From Acetobacter oeni (GTDB taxonomy: Bacteria > Pseudomonadota > Alphaproteobacteria > Acetobacterales > Acetobacteraceae): a DNA stretch of 64,000 nucleotides. How positions within the stretch are numbered: the stretch's first letter is position 1; every line of letters starts with the position of its first letter. Below are positions 1 to 9,296 of this stretch, piece after piece. The position numbers and the translations under genes are program-made. The notes below the pieces were generated by a model. That model was given only the letters and a program-made list of their open reading frames with translations. It was not told the DNA's origin and searched no databases. The stretch spans positions 28,436 to 92,435 of the forward strand of contig NZ_WOTA01000017.1 in NCBI RefSeq assembly GCF_011516825.1, given 5' to 3'.

Positions 1-2
1 GG

Positions 3-560
3 CTGGCGCCGTTTCAGGACGCGCGGCGGGCATTGCGGCTTGTTCGTTACCGGGCGGGGGAGTTTCGGGTCGACCCGCAGCGGATCGGGGTTCTGGGGTT
101 TTCGTCCGGGGGGCATCTGATGGGGATGACTGGCACGCGCCCGGAGTGGGATCTTTATGCGCCTGTGGATGCGATCGACACGGTTTCGGATCGGGTGGCG
201 CTCAGTCTGCTGATTTATCCGGTGATTACGCTTGAGCCGCCTTTTGCCGGCACGCGGACGCGGCGCGTGCTTGTCGGGGATGATCCGTCGGTGGCGGAAA
301 GCGCGGCCTGGTCGGTTCAGACTTATGTGCGTCGTGGGGATGCGCCGTTTTTTCTGGTGCAGGCGGCGGATGATCCGGTTGCGGCTCCGGATAATACGAA
401 AATTATGCAAAATGTCTGTCAGGAGCGTGGTGTTTCCGTTGTGCGTCATCTGTTTCCGGCCGGGGGGCATGGGTTCGGGGTCGGGCGTGCCGGGACGCTG
501 ACGACGGAATGGCCGGGGATGGCAAACTTATGGATGCGGGGCCATCATTTCATGGAATGA
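3..560 (+). CDS. Alpha/beta hydrolase, acetyl-esterase-like (5' end outside window)
   Basis: The reading frame is already open at base 3, so the gene is cut by the window edge and the TTG at 33 is only internal. About 185 C-terminal residues remain. A GFSSGG nucleophile elbow (GxSxG serine), a late acidic segment around DDPVAAPDN and a terminal GGHGFG histidine form the expected Ser-Asp-His order of an alpha/beta hydrolase. The spacing and the LIYPVI strand resemble acetylxylan-esterase or BD-FAE-type carbohydrate esterases; this family gives the role (deacylation of sugars or small esters), and the substrate is not visible. The start and any signal peptide lie upstream. An AraC regulator converges on it from the right. 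Confidence 0.75.
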   Translation: MAPFQDARRALRLVRYRAGEFRVDPQRIGVLGFSSGGHLMGMTGTRPEWDLYAPVDAIDTVSDRVALSLLIYPVITLEPPFAGTRTRRVLVGDDPSVAESAAWSVQTYVRRGDAPFFLVQAADDPVAAPDNTKIMQNVCQERGVSVVRHLFPAGGHGFGVGRAGTLTTEWPGMANLWMRGHHFME

Positions 561-698
561 TGGTCTGTGCCGGAGCTGTTTTTGCCGGGTGTTATCTGGT
601 TTTTCAGGGCTTTGCTCCGGAGCCGCCAGAGGCCGGTTTTCTGATCGGCGGATCGGGCGCGGGGGCTGTGTTCTTCCGGTGTGAAAGCGGAGAGCCGG

Positions 699-1709
699 TC
701 AGGTTCTGATATTCTCCGGGGCTGGCGCGGGGCGTCGCTTTGAGAGCCGGGTTGGTGAGACGCCATAGGCTTCCCGGAAATAGCGGCTGAACCGGCTGGC
801 GTTTGTGAATCCCCAGCGCATAGCGATGTCCTGCACGGACAGGTGTGAATCATGCAGGAGGTCGGCATGGGCGCGTTCGAGCCGGACCTGTCTCTGATAA
901 CCTGTGATTGACGATCCGATAAACCGGCGAAAGCCGTCCTGGAGGGAGCGGAGGCTGACGCCTGTCAGGGCGGCGAGTTCGGTGCCGCTTGAGACGAGTT
1001 GCGGGTGATCGCGGATGAAGTCGACGGCCAGTTTGACGTGTCTTGGCGTGATGACCGGAGGCGGCTGGCTGAGGGCGGTGGAGTAAGTATTCGGCCATCT
1101 TTCCAGAATGAAATCGACGAGCATTTCATGCACGCGGGTTGCGGTCAGCATGGCTCTGTTCAGTTCGGAAGAAAATCTTTGCGCCGTTATGAAAAACAGC
1201 AGGGATCGCAGGGCGGCGACGGGTTCGTTTCGGGTTGGCATCCGGGGGTCGAAGGTCAGTTCGCTGATGGCGGCGCGACCGAGCAGCAGGGAGATTCTGG
1301 CGATCAGGAGGGGGCGGTTGATGACGAGGGCGCAATGGGCGTGGTTTCTGGAAACGTCTATTGAACTGGCGGCCATGAAGCTGGCGGCCAGTGCTGTGTC
1401 AGGGGTTGCCTGAAGGGACTTTTTTTTGTCGTGAAAGGTCAGGTGTCCCTTTGTGGGGAGGCAGAACAGGATGGCGTCATGCGGCAGTTCGGGGATCAGT
1501 GTGAAGCCGCCCTGAAACTGTGTCCGGCTGAATGCGACGCCTGTCACCGCTCCGAAAACGCCGCGTGCTCCGGGGGGAGCATCGGGGGAGGTGGCGTTGA
1601 TTTTTACGGGGAGGAGGCGCCGGCTGAAGGCGTCTTCCAGTTCCTGTTCGCCCTGAAGCCTGAAGTTGAAAACAGTCTGGCCGGCCTGCGGGCGCCGTCT
1701 TTTGGGCAT
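699..1709 (-). CDS. AraC family transcriptional regulator
   Basis: A 336-residue protein with a C-terminal AraC/XylS DNA-binding domain (about residues 230-325). It has two helix-turn-helix units, the first around LAALTGVSLRSLQDGF and the second around DIAMRWGFTNASRFSRYF, ending in the usual GVSPTRL segment. The N-terminal 200 residues look like the AraC-binding-like sensor domain, whose ligand cannot be deduced. The ATG at 1709 is preceded by a GGAAAAGG-like ribosome site. It points toward and converges with the esterase-like gene, which it might control; this is inferred from position only. The 138 bases between the two genes show no clear terminator. Confidence 0.88.
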   Translation of the reverse strand: MPKRRRPQAGQTVFNFRLQGEQELEDAFSRRLLPVKINATSPDAPPGARGVFGAVTGVAFSRTQFQGGFTLIPELPHDAILFCLPTKGHLTFHDKKKSLQATPDTALAASFMAASSIDVSRNHAHCALVINRPLLIARISLLLGRAAISELTFDPRMPTRNEPVAALRSLLFFITAQRFSSELNRAMLTATRVHEMLVDFILERWPNTYSTALSQPPPVITPRHVKLAVDFIRDHPQLVSSGTELAALTGVSLRSLQDGFRRFIGSSITGYQRQVRLERAHADLLHDSHLSVQDIAMRWGFTNASRFSRYFREAYGVSPTRLSKRRPAPAPENIRT

Positions 1710-2269
1710 GGGTACCTTTTCCAGGACTTCAGAGGAGTAAGTGGTCAGGCGTGTGATTTTTGCGGGCGGGTTTTCGGGGGGTGCTGCCTGGATGAGGGCT
1801 GTTTCATATTCCGGTGCTGAAATTTCCGTAAATCAGTATCAGGAGTTTTTATAATATCGCGGGCGGTTTAGTATTGCCGGAATGGCTTCCTGCAACAGAA
1901 CGGTACTTATATATGATAACCATTAAGGCCGTTATGCTTAAAACACAGTTCAGTTCGCCCATAGGACGTTTTGCGCAGAAACAGTACATAACGCGCAGTA
2001 ATCTTTTCCTGCTCCAACGCAATCAGCGGCTTCATTAAGTAAGCGATAACGCTTCTCGCCAAGACTGATGCGCGGTCAGAATGGCCGGAAGGGAGCTTTC
2101 AGCATGTCTCAGTCTGTCGCAGGGATATGATGTCACGGGCAAAGGCGCGCGGGCAGGCGGGCGCGCGCGCATTGCTGCCGGGAAGAAGGCGCCGCGCTCT
2201 TTGCTGAAGAGCGGAGACAGAAAAAGCAGATAATATCGAATATCTCCGGCAGATCAGGTGAAAAATTCT
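1710..2269. other. Intergenic region upstream of the chemoreceptor
   Basis: About 560 bases between two divergently transcribed genes, with no supportable ORF. The stretch 1840-2040 is clearly AT-richer than its surroundings and is the likely promoter zone for both genes. A 7-bp inverted repeat (CGCTCTT 2195-2201, AAGAGCG 2207-2213, 5-base loop) lies in the presumed 5' leader of the chemoreceptor. It has no U-tract, so it is not an evident terminator. No recognisable riboswitch is seen. Confidence 0.4.
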
Positions 2270-3880
2270 ATGTCAAACTCATTACGGCCCCAAATAGATT
2301 CCGCGAAGCAGGATTCCGCTGAGAGGGCGGTAAGCGAGCGTCTGAGTTTCATGCAGATGACACCGGCGAGCTGTGCCGCGATCCGTTCTCTGAAGCCGCT
2401 TGTGCAGAGGGAACTGCCGGTTGCGCTCGATAAATTTTATGCGCAGGTCCGCAAGACTCCTGAAACCATGAAATTCTTTTCGTCGGAGCAGGACATCAGG
2501 CGGGCGAGGGCCGCGCAGGCCGGGCACTGGGACAATATTTCCGAAGGTGATTTCAGTCAGGATTATGCGGCGCGGTCGCAGACGGTTGGTCTGGTTCATG
2601 CGCGGATCGGGCTGGAGCCGCGATGGTATATGGGCGGGTACGCCATTATCCTGGATCATCTTATCAACAGTGCCGTCAAAGAGATTTTTCCGAAAAGCCG
2701 TTTTCTGTCAAAGCCGGTGATGACATCGGAGCAGTTTGGAGAGGCGCTGGGCAGTCTGGCGAAAGCTGTGCTGCTCGATATGGATCTTGCTCTGTCCGTC
2801 TATATTGAGGAGGCTGAAAAAGCCCGGCAGCGTGGTCAGGAAAGTGCTATTGCCGAGGAGCAGAAGCGTGTTTCCGATAGTTTCGGGGAGGCGATGGCGG
2901 GGGTGGCCCGTAAGGATCTGACCTGCGAGATTACCGGTGATCTGCCGGCGTCCTATCAGCCTCTGCGGGTTAATTTTAACAATTCGGTGCAGACTCTGCG
3001 TGAGTCGCTTCAGTCCGTGGCACAGGTTTCCGGCTCGATTGAGGCTGCTGTTGGTGAAATCAGCAGAGCGGCGCAGGATCTGTCGAAGCGCACGCTTCAG
3101 CAGGCGGAATCGGTGGAAAAAACCGCGTCCACGCTGGATCAGATTACGATTGCCGTGCGTTCGACCGCGAAGCGCGCGGAGGATGTGGGGGGGCTGGTCA
3201 AGCGGTCCCAGGCGAATGCGGAGCGGTCGGCGCGGGTTGTTCAGGAAGCGGTTGAGACCATGAGCGCTATTGAGCGGTCTTCGCAGGCGATCGGCAGCAT
3301 TACCGACATGATGGATGAGATTGCTTTTCAGACGAATCTGCTGGCGCTGAATGCGGGCGTGGAGGCGGCCCGCGCGGGGACGACCGGCAAGGGGTTTGCG
3401 GTCATTGCGGCGGAGGTGCGTGTTCTTGCCCAGCGGTCTGCCGATGCGGCGAAGGAAATCAAGGGTCTGATCGGGCAGGCGCGTGAAGAGGTGCGGTCCG
3501 GTGTGGAGCTTGTTGGCGAGACGGGGACCGTTCTGAAAACGATCATCGGGGATGTTGGCGAAATTAACGAGCACATTTCGGCCATTGTCGAGGCGGCGCG
3601 CGATCAGGCGAGCGGGTTGCAGGATGTTAACGCGGCGGTGGCGGCCATTGACCATAATACGCAGCAGAATACCGGCGTGGTTGAGCAGACCTCCGCCGCG
3701 AGCCGGAATCTTGCGGAAGAGGTTGTGGAACTGAGTGCCATGCTTGGCACATTCCGCCTGCATGACACGGGTCTGCCGGGGCATATCCGTGATCTGACCT
3801 CGACGCGGGCTTTGTCCGGCAACGGGCGGCCGGCGGGTGCCGGCGTTTCCGCGCGATCGCAGAACTGTCCGGCGCAGTAA
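2270..3880 (+). CDS. Globin-coupled methyl-accepting chemotaxis protein (soluble)
   Basis: A 536-residue chemoreceptor. The N-terminal 170 residues match the protoglobin/HemAT-type globin sensor, with a likely proximal heme histidine at about residue 110 (LVHARIG), followed by RWYMGGY. A linker leads to a long coiled-coil signalling domain whose hairpin tip reads DEIAFQTNLLALNAG (about residues 349-363), the contact site for CheA and CheW. No transmembrane segment is present, so it should be cytoplasmic and probably senses oxygen or another heme ligand. The ATG at 2270 is chosen because AGGTGA lies upstream at good distance; a GTG at 2258 is in frame and possible. No che genes are nearby. Confidence 0.9.
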   Translation: MSNSLRPQIDSAKQDSAERAVSERLSFMQMTPASCAAIRSLKPLVQRELPVALDKFYAQVRKTPETMKFFSSEQDIRRARAAQAGHWDNISEGDFSQDYAARSQTVGLVHARIGLEPRWYMGGYAIILDHLINSAVKEIFPKSRFLSKPVMTSEQFGEALGSLAKAVLLDMDLALSVYIEEAEKARQRGQESAIAEEQKRVSDSFGEAMAGVARKDLTCEITGDLPASYQPLRVNFNNSVQTLRESLQSVAQVSGSIEAAVGEISRAAQDLSKRTLQQAESVEKTASTLDQITIAVRSTAKRAEDVGGLVKRSQANAERSARVVQEAVETMSAIERSSQAIGSITDMMDEIAFQTNLLALNAGVEAARAGTTGKGFAVIAAEVRVLAQRSADAAKEIKGLIGQAREEVRSGVELVGETGTVLKTIIGDVGEINEHISAIVEAARDQASGLQDVNAAVAAIDHNTQQNTGVVEQTSAASRNLAEEVVELSAMLGTFRLHDTGLPGHIRDLTSTRALSGNGRPAGAGVSARSQNCPAQ

Positions 3881-4277
3881 CGGGGGAAAGCGCGGGACCG
3901 GATTTCTTCATGTTGCCGGTTATGTTTTCCCGCTGAGGCGGGGCTGGTTTCGTGACGGTTTCCGGATGCGGTGTGTGGCGGGGGTGTCAGGCGCCGCGCC
4001 CGGCTGTTTCAGCTGGCGGTCTGTCCTGTTTCATGTCCGTGATGTTCCGGCGGACAGGTTGATCGGAAATTGTTGTTGTGGACGTTCTGGCGGAGGTGTG
4101 GTTCCGGCACTGGAACCGTTTTTCGACAGACCTTCACACTGCGGACATGTCTCTCATTCTGCTGCCGGGTTGCGCTTTTCCGGCCCGGGTGCTCACTTTG
4201 GCTTCTGTCATCACAGCGGTTTAACCGGCTTCCGGTCGGGTAATCCGCTGCGAAATGTCAAACGGGAGCCCTTTTTC
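3881..4277. other. Intergenic region, no gene seen
   Basis: About 400 bases between the chemoreceptor and the aminopeptidase. The open frame running from 3837 into the aminopeptidase has no ribosome site or family similarity before base 4278 and is taken as untranslated. A short CCCGC/GCGGG hairpin near 3930 is the only structure noticed and lacks a U-tract. Confidence 0.3.
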
Positions 4278-5537
4278 ATGGTCACACTCTGTCCTGTCGA
4301 GAAACGCGTTGAAGCCGGGATCGACAGGCTTGCTCAGGCTGCTGTTCATGTCGGGCTGAATGTCCGGCATGGTCAGCAGGTGATTGTTACGGCGCCTCTC
4401 GACGCTGTTCCGCTTGTCAGGCAGATCACGAAACACGCCTATAAGGCGGGTGCTTCGCTTGTCACGACGTTTTATTCCGATGATGAGTCGGCGCTGGCCC
4501 GTTTTGGCAATGCGGCGGAAGATACGTTCGATACGGCGGCGACCTGGCTGGCCGACGGTATGGCGACCGGGTTTCGTGAGGGCGCGGCCCGGATGGCTGT
4601 TACAGGCGGGAATCCGGCGCTTCTTAGCGGTCAGAATCCGGATCTGGTGTCCCGTGCCAGTCGTGCGGCTTCGATTGCTAACCGGCCGGCGCTTGAGATC
4701 ATCACCGGGTTTGCCGTCAACTGGAACATCGTTGCCGCCGCGACACCGGCCTGGGCGGCGCTGGTCTTTCCCGGGGAGCCGGAGGTGGTGGCCGTGCCGA
4801 AGCTCTGGGAGGCGATCTTCGCGGCGTCGCGGATCAATGGCGATAATCCGATTGCTGACTGGGCGGAGCATAATGAGCAGCTTCACCGACGCGCGGATTA
4901 TCTGAATGACCGCCGTTTCGACGCTCTGCATTTCACCGGTCCGGGGACCGATCTGACGATCGGACTGGCTGACGGGCACCTCTGGGCGGGCGGGTCCAGC
5001 AAGGCGAAGAACGGCATCGTCTGTAATCCGAACATTCCGACCGAAGAGGTGTTTACCACGCCGCATCGTTTGCAGGTTGAGGGATATGTTCGCAGCACGA
5101 AGCCACTGTCCTATCAGGGCACGCTGATCGAGGGGATTGAGGTTCGCTTTGAGGGCGGGCGGATTGTCGAGGCTCATGCTTCGAAAGGTGAAAGCGTGCT
5201 CGGGCGTGTTCTTGACACCGATGAGGGGGCGCGACGGCTGGGTGAGGTGGCGCTTGTGCCGCATTCCTCGCCGATTTCGCAGAGTGGTCTGCTCTTTCAG
5301 AACACGCTGTTCGATGAGAATGCGTCCAGCCACATTGCTCTGGGGCAGGCCTATTCCGAGTGTATGACGGATGATGGTGGCAAGACGCCGGAGGATCTGG
5401 CGCGGCGCGGGGCCAACAGCAGTCTGATCCATATTGACTGGATGATTGGCTCCGGCGAGGTCAGTGTCAGTGGTCTGGATGCCGCGGGTGGCTCGGTGCC
5501 TCTGATGCGTGCCGGGGAGTGGGTCACCTCTGTGTGA
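4278..5537 (+). CDS. Aminopeptidase, M29 family (AmpS/AmpT type)
   Basis: A 419-residue cytoplasmic metallo-aminopeptidase of family M29, near the usual 405-415 residues. The protein is collinear with the family throughout and keeps the presumed metal and catalytic residues: Glu323 in GEVALVP, His352 in SSHIALG with a nearby Tyr, and the His385-x-Asp387 pair in IHIDWMIG. The N-terminal domain carries TGGNPALLSGQNPDLV. The ATG at 4278 follows GGGAG at good spacing and matches the family N-terminus; the frame is open much further upstream, but that part shows no family similarity. The enzyme removes N-terminal residues from peptides. It stands alone, without operon partners. Confidence 0.92.
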   Translation: MVTLCPVEKRVEAGIDRLAQAAVHVGLNVRHGQQVIVTAPLDAVPLVRQITKHAYKAGASLVTTFYSDDESALARFGNAAEDTFDTAATWLADGMATGFREGAARMAVTGGNPALLSGQNPDLVSRASRAASIANRPALEIITGFAVNWNIVAAATPAWAALVFPGEPEVVAVPKLWEAIFAASRINGDNPIADWAEHNEQLHRRADYLNDRRFDALHFTGPGTDLTIGLADGHLWAGGSSKAKNGIVCNPNIPTEEVFTTPHRLQVEGYVRSTKPLSYQGTLIEGIEVRFEGGRIVEAHASKGESVLGRVLDTDEGARRLGEVALVPHSSPISQSGLLFQNTLFDENASSHIALGQAYSECMTDDGGKTPEDLARRGANSSLIHIDWMIGSGEVSVSGLDAAGGSVPLMRAGEWVTSV

Positions 5538-5679
5538 GGGGCGGCCCCCGGTCTGTTCCCGGCTGACATGCGATGTCCGGGACATTGCGATATACTGTCG
5601 GTGCTGTGCGGGGATTTGCAATGTCCCGGGTGAACAGGGCAGATAAACACCAACGGATCAATCAGGAGCCTGATATTTC

Positions 5680-6210
5680 ATGATCATACAGAGTTTCGCA
5701 CCACGCCGCGCTGCATCGGCTCTTGCGCTTGTCGTGTTGCTCATGTCCTCCACCGCCGGCATGGCGCAGGATGCATCGCAACAGCAGCCGGCGGCCGTGC
5801 AGCCCACGGCTGAGGAAATGGCTCAGATGCGTAAGGACGTGCAGACGGCGGCTTCCTATCGTCTGCCGCCTGATTTCATACCGCGCATGACCAGCACGTT
5901 GCAGGCTCTTCGTGCTTCGGGGCTTCAGCCGCCGCCTCCGGCCGGCCATCTGTCGCTGGATGCGACCATTGAGCGCATCAACGGGGTGCAGGGGCTTGAT
6001 CCTTTTCTGAAGGCGCATGGTTTTACGGCGCGCGACTTCGTGCTGGGTCTTACCTGTTTTGGAATGACCGTTGCGCTGACGCAGAACCCGCAGGCGCAGA
6101 GCTCGCCGCAGGCTCCGAAACTGAATCCTGCCAATGTGGCGCTGGTCAACTCCAGCCCCGAGGGGGTTCAGGCGCTGATGCAGGAAATGAATACGACGCC
6201 GCAGAAATAG
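5680..6210 (+). CDS. Hypothetical secreted protein
   Basis: A 176-residue protein with a clear Sec signal peptide: a positively charged start, a hydrophobic core around ALALVVLLMSS, and a likely cleavage after AGMAQ. The mature part is rich in Gln, Pro and Ala, contains a segment PPDFIPRMTSTLQAL and one cysteine (LTCFG), and has no motif I recognise. It is probably periplasmic. AGGAG lies 12 bases before the ATG. It is followed by a strong bidirectional terminator and converges with the pterin dehydratase gene. Function unknown. Confidence 0.7.
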   Translation: MIIQSFAPRRAASALALVVLLMSSTAGMAQDASQQQPAAVQPTAEEMAQMRKDVQTAASYRLPPDFIPRMTSTLQALRASGLQPPPPAGHLSLDATIERINGVQGLDPFLKAHGFTARDFVLGLTCFGMTVALTQNPQAQSSPQAPKLNPANVALVNSSPEGVQALMQEMNTTPQK

Positions 6211-6227
6211 ACCGGTCCGAAACGTGG

Positions 6228-6267
6228 CTGTTTTATGCTGAAGGTTTTGTCGGGCAGCATAAAACAG
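6228..6267. terminator. Bidirectional intrinsic terminator
   Basis: A perfect 13-bp inverted repeat (CTGTTTTATGCTG at 6228-6240, its complement at 6255-6267) with a 14-base loop, placed between two convergent genes. T-rich tracts lie within the arms on both strands. Confidence 0.75.
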
Positions 6268-6318
6268 GCGTCTGTATTTTGCGGACGGAGAACAGGAGCG
6301 GGGCTGCGGGCGGAGGGA

Positions 6319-6654
6319 TTATTCCCGGGTCAGTCGGCTGACTTTGGCTGCCATGATAAAATCGTTCTCGTGCAGCCCTTTTATTTTGTGGGTGGAGAAT
6401 GAAACCGTTGCGTAGCCCCAGCCGAATGAAATATCGGGGTGATGGTCTTCTTCTTCCGCCAGGGCTCCGACCTGATTGACGAAAGCCAGCGCGGCGGCGA
6501 AATCGGGAAATCTGAAATGTCGTTCGATCCGCGTGGCGTTGTCCTGAAGTGACCAGTCCTGTGTCCGGGCGAGCCATGCTTCGGCTTCGTTCCGGCTCAG
6601 CGGCGTGGCGCCTTCGCTACAGGGCGCGCATTTTTTCTTTGTAAGATCAGACAT
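6319..6654 (-). CDS. phhB: Pterin-4a-carbinolamine dehydratase
   Basis: A 111-residue protein of the PCD/DCoH family, which dehydrates 4a-hydroxytetrahydropterin so the pterin cofactor of aromatic amino-acid hydroxylases can be recycled. The hallmark segment EEEDHHPDISFGWGYATV followed by THKIKGL is present, including the catalytic histidine pair. The N-terminus has CAPC, common in longer members. The ATG at 6654 follows AAGGAGA at ideal spacing; the frame stays open to 7017, but that extension has no family similarity and is rejected. No phenylalanine hydroxylase is adjacent. The gene symbol is by family analogy. Confidence 0.9.
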   Translation of the reverse strand: MSDLTKKKCAPCSEGATPLSRNEAEAWLARTQDWSLQDNATRIERHFRFPDFAAALAFVNQVGALAEEEDHHPDISFGWGYATVSFSTHKIKGLHENDFIMAAKVSRLTRE

Positions 6655-6939
6655 CCGTTTTTCTCCTTCGGGCAGACGGACAATGTCGGCAGTCCTGTCG
6701 CAGTAACGGCAGTTGCGGGGACGGGGTTCCGTGTGCTGTTTGCGTCCGGCTTTCCGTGTGTCATGAGGGGGTGTTTGCTGTCCTGCCGTGTGACGATATT
6801 GCTCTGACCGGTTATGGCTGTTCTGAAAACGACTGGTCGGGGAGGGATGAAATGTGTCGGGGTCAGGGATTTTCCGTAGATCAGAAATTGGGCCGGAGCG
6901 TATGAAGGCCGGTTTGTGCCGGCGGGGAACTGTTCTCTG

Positions 6940-7428
6940 ATGCGGAAAATCCTTGTCAGCGCCTGCCTGTCTGGCCAGCCTGTCCGCTATAATGGCACCG
7001 CGAAATCCGTCCGTCATCCGGCGCTGGATCGGTGGCGGGCCGAGGGGCGGCTTGTTTTCGTGTGTCCGGAACTCAGCGCGGGCTTCAGTGTTCCGCGTTC
7101 GCCCGCGGAAATTGCCGGTGGCTGTTCCGGGGAAGCTGTTCTCGACGGGGCGGCCTGCATTGTCACTGATGGGGGTGAGGATGTGACGGATCTCTTTATT
7201 GCCGGCGCGCGGAAGGCGCTTGCTCTGGCGCTCGACTGTAACTGTGCTTTTGCCATTCTTACGGATGGCAGCCCGTCCTGCGGGAGTTCGTATATTTACG
7301 ATGGCAGTTTTTCAGGCAGGGTTCATCCGGGGGCGGGTGTCACCACGGCGTTGCTTCGGCGGAACGGGATCGAGGTGTTTCATCATACCGCTATTGATGC
7401 GTTGCAAAGAAGGCTGAGCGCGGCCTGA
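6940..7428 (+). CDS. DUF523 family protein
   Basis: A 162-residue protein of the DUF523 (YbbK-like) family. Conserved features are the N-terminal KILVSACLSGQPVRYNG, CPELSAG, and the cysteine motif TDGSPSCGSSYIYDG. These cysteines probably bind a metal or Fe-S cluster; some relatives act as 2-thiouracil desulfurases, so a desulfurase role is possible but not shown. The ATG at 6940 matches the family start; a GTG at 6916 in the same frame is less likely. It ends just before a symmetric terminator and converges with the glycosidase gene. Confidence 0.85.
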   Translation: MRKILVSACLSGQPVRYNGTAKSVRHPALDRWRAEGRLVFVCPELSAGFSVPRSPAEIAGGCSGEAVLDGAACIVTDGGEDVTDLFIAGARKALALALDCNCAFAILTDGSPSCGSSYIYDGSFSGRVHPGAGVTTALLRRNGIEVFHHTAIDALQRRLSAA

Positions 7429-7456
7429 GCCGGTTTATCGGGTTGATATTTCTTAT

Positions 7457-7479
7457 ATTTCCTTTTCTGAAAAGGAAAT
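7457..7479. terminator. Bidirectional terminator between convergent genes
   Basis: A near-perfect palindrome (11-base arms around one central base) composed of ATTTCCTTTTC and its complement, followed by T-runs on both strands. It lies exactly between the DUF523 gene and the GH39-like gene. Confidence 0.65.
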
Positions 7480-7492
7480 TTTGGCGGGAGTT

Positions 7493-9097
7493 TCAGTTCA
7501 GGCTGCTGCGTTCCACTTCCAGCAACGCCAGCCCCTGTGACGGGACGGCGATATCGATGCCGCTTTCGGGGATGACGATGTCCTGCCCGGTATCCGGGGC
7601 GGCTGCCCGGATCAGTTCTTTCTGTTGCGCCGGTGTGGGCACGGCGGGTTCGCCGAGACGTTTCCAGGCGGGCATGACGTTGCCGTGCGCCTGATCGACA
7701 CGCCATATTCGTGCTGTGACACGGGTCGGGGCGGACCGGAGGCGGAGATGAAAGATCCTGTTCTTTCCATCGGATGTTATGTGCTGGCCGGGAAGGTCGG
7801 GCGGGCCGTAATTCCATAAAGCGACATCGAGACGGCCGTCCGCATTTCGTGTGATCAGGGCGGAATCACTGCTTTCCGGCAGGCGGCGTTCGCCGAGTTT
7901 GTGCAGAAGAGCGAAGGCATGAAAAGCCGGTTTTGGGATTCCCTGTTCGGACACGACGCCGAAGACGCCGGGGAGTTCGGCGCGGGGGATGCCCTGTTCC
8001 TCGAAATTATCGGAGAATGTCCAGTAACTCATCATCGCGGTCAGGCCGTCGCAGTCATGCGCGGTCTGGGCCAGCCACGCGCCGAGATAAGGGCTGGCGG
8101 ACAGGCCATCATCCGAATTCCAGTCGGCTCCGAATTCGGAAATGATGAGGGGCAGGCGCGACTGTCTGGCGGCGCGCTGAAGTTCGGCGACATGGGCTGT
8201 GGCCGCGCACACCATATGCGCCGGTGTTTTCTGTGCGTCGGGAACCGGCACGCGGTCGGGCGGATCGTTGGCGTAAACATGAGTTGAGAGAAAATCTATG
8301 GGGCTGTGTGCCGCTGTGACATGCGCCAGGAACTCGGGCACCCAGCTTGTCGTGGCTGTGGCCGGTCCGCCGACTTTCAGTTGCGGGTCAGTGGCTTTGA
8401 TCGCGCGGGCGGTGTGATCGTAGAGTGTGAAATAGGTCTCCATCTGGGGATTGCCGCCCCAGGAGGCCTGGTTCGGCTCGTTCCAGACTTCGAAATACCA
8501 GTGACGGACCTCGTTTTTTCCGTAGCGGGTCTCGACATGGCGGGTAAAGGCCCGGATCAGGTCATCCCACTGCGCGTAATCCGCCGGGGGCGACACGTTG
8601 GCGCGGTACCAGAATGTCCCGCTGCTGTAATCGGTTACGCGGTGCAACTGCTGAGCTTCCGGCTGCAACGGCTGTAGCCCGCCGCGTCTGCGAAATGAAT
8701 CCGAGCCCAGCAGGCCTGGCATATAGCCGATTTCCACGAAGGGTCGCACGCCACGGGCGAGCAGGGCGTCATACACCTGATCGATATAGCGGAAATTATA
8801 GACGGGCCGTCCGTTGTTATCGAGCGAGACGAGGCCCATTTCGTCGCCGAAGACGCCGTGGAAGCGGACGTAGTTAAAGTGCGTTATGCTTTTTACCAGC
8901 GACAGGTTCTTCAGGTAGTTTTCGCGCAGGCCGAGGACGGCCCGGCCCGATCCGAACATTTCTTCCCAGAAATGCGGAAATGGCTTTCCGGGTTGCCGGG
9001 GGTCGATCACGATATTGTCTGTCTGCGCCCGGGCCGGTTGTGCCTGTGTGGCGGCGGCTGAGAGCAGAAGCAGATATAAAAAACGTTTTCCGGTCAT
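7493..9097 (-). CDS. Secreted glycoside hydrolase, GH39-like (beta-xylosidase type)
   Basis: A 534-residue exported protein. After a signal peptide (FLYLLLLSAAATQAQPARA) comes a (beta/alpha)8 catalytic domain of the GH39 beta-xylosidase/iduronidase clan. The predicted acid/base Glu lies at about residue 207 in FEVWNEPN and the nucleophile Glu at about 321 in LIISEFGADWN; a small beta domain follows. The family hydrolyses beta-xylosides or related plant and exopolysaccharide sugars; the substrate is not visible. The ATG at 9097 puts the signal peptide at the N-terminus and has GGGAT upstream; an ATG at 9127 is also in frame. It stands alone, without other polysaccharide genes. Confidence 0.82.
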   Translation of the reverse strand: MTGKRFLYLLLLSAAATQAQPARAQTDNIVIDPRQPGKPFPHFWEEMFGSGRAVLGLRENYLKNLSLVKSITHFNYVRFHGVFGDEMGLVSLDNNGRPVYNFRYIDQVYDALLARGVRPFVEIGYMPGLLGSDSFRRRGGLQPLQPEAQQLHRVTDYSSGTFWYRANVSPPADYAQWDDLIRAFTRHVETRYGKNEVRHWYFEVWNEPNQASWGGNPQMETYFTLYDHTARAIKATDPQLKVGGPATATTSWVPEFLAHVTAAHSPIDFLSTHVYANDPPDRVPVPDAQKTPAHMVCAATAHVAELQRAARQSRLPLIISEFGADWNSDDGLSASPYLGAWLAQTAHDCDGLTAMMSYWTFSDNFEEQGIPRAELPGVFGVVSEQGIPKPAFHAFALLHKLGERRLPESSDSALITRNADGRLDVALWNYGPPDLPGQHITSDGKNRIFHLRLRSAPTRVTARIWRVDQAHGNVMPAWKRLGEPAVPTPAQQKELIRAAAPDTGQDIVIPESGIDIAVPSQGLALLEVERSSLN

Positions 9098-9296
9098 GAT
9101 GATCGGCAGATCCCTTGCGATGGACACCGGTACGGATCGTCAGGCGCTGCCGGAGAGAGAGCGCCTGAACCTGTTATTTGCAGTTCCGGTTCGTAAAACG
9201 GCTGACACCGGCGTGACTCTGTTCAGACCACAAAAATGCCTGTCTGGCAAAAAGGGGTGGTCGGGTTTCCGGGATCGGGGGTTCTGTTTTGCGGGC

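Noticed and set aside
3837..4277. Extended N-terminus of the M29 aminopeptidase
   Set aside because: Starts inside the chemoreceptor gene, has no ribosome site and no family match.
6655..7017. N-terminal extension of the pterin dehydratase by about 120 residues
   Set aside because: No family similarity, overlaps the start of the divergent DUF523 gene, and the internal ATG at 6654 has a strong ribosome site.
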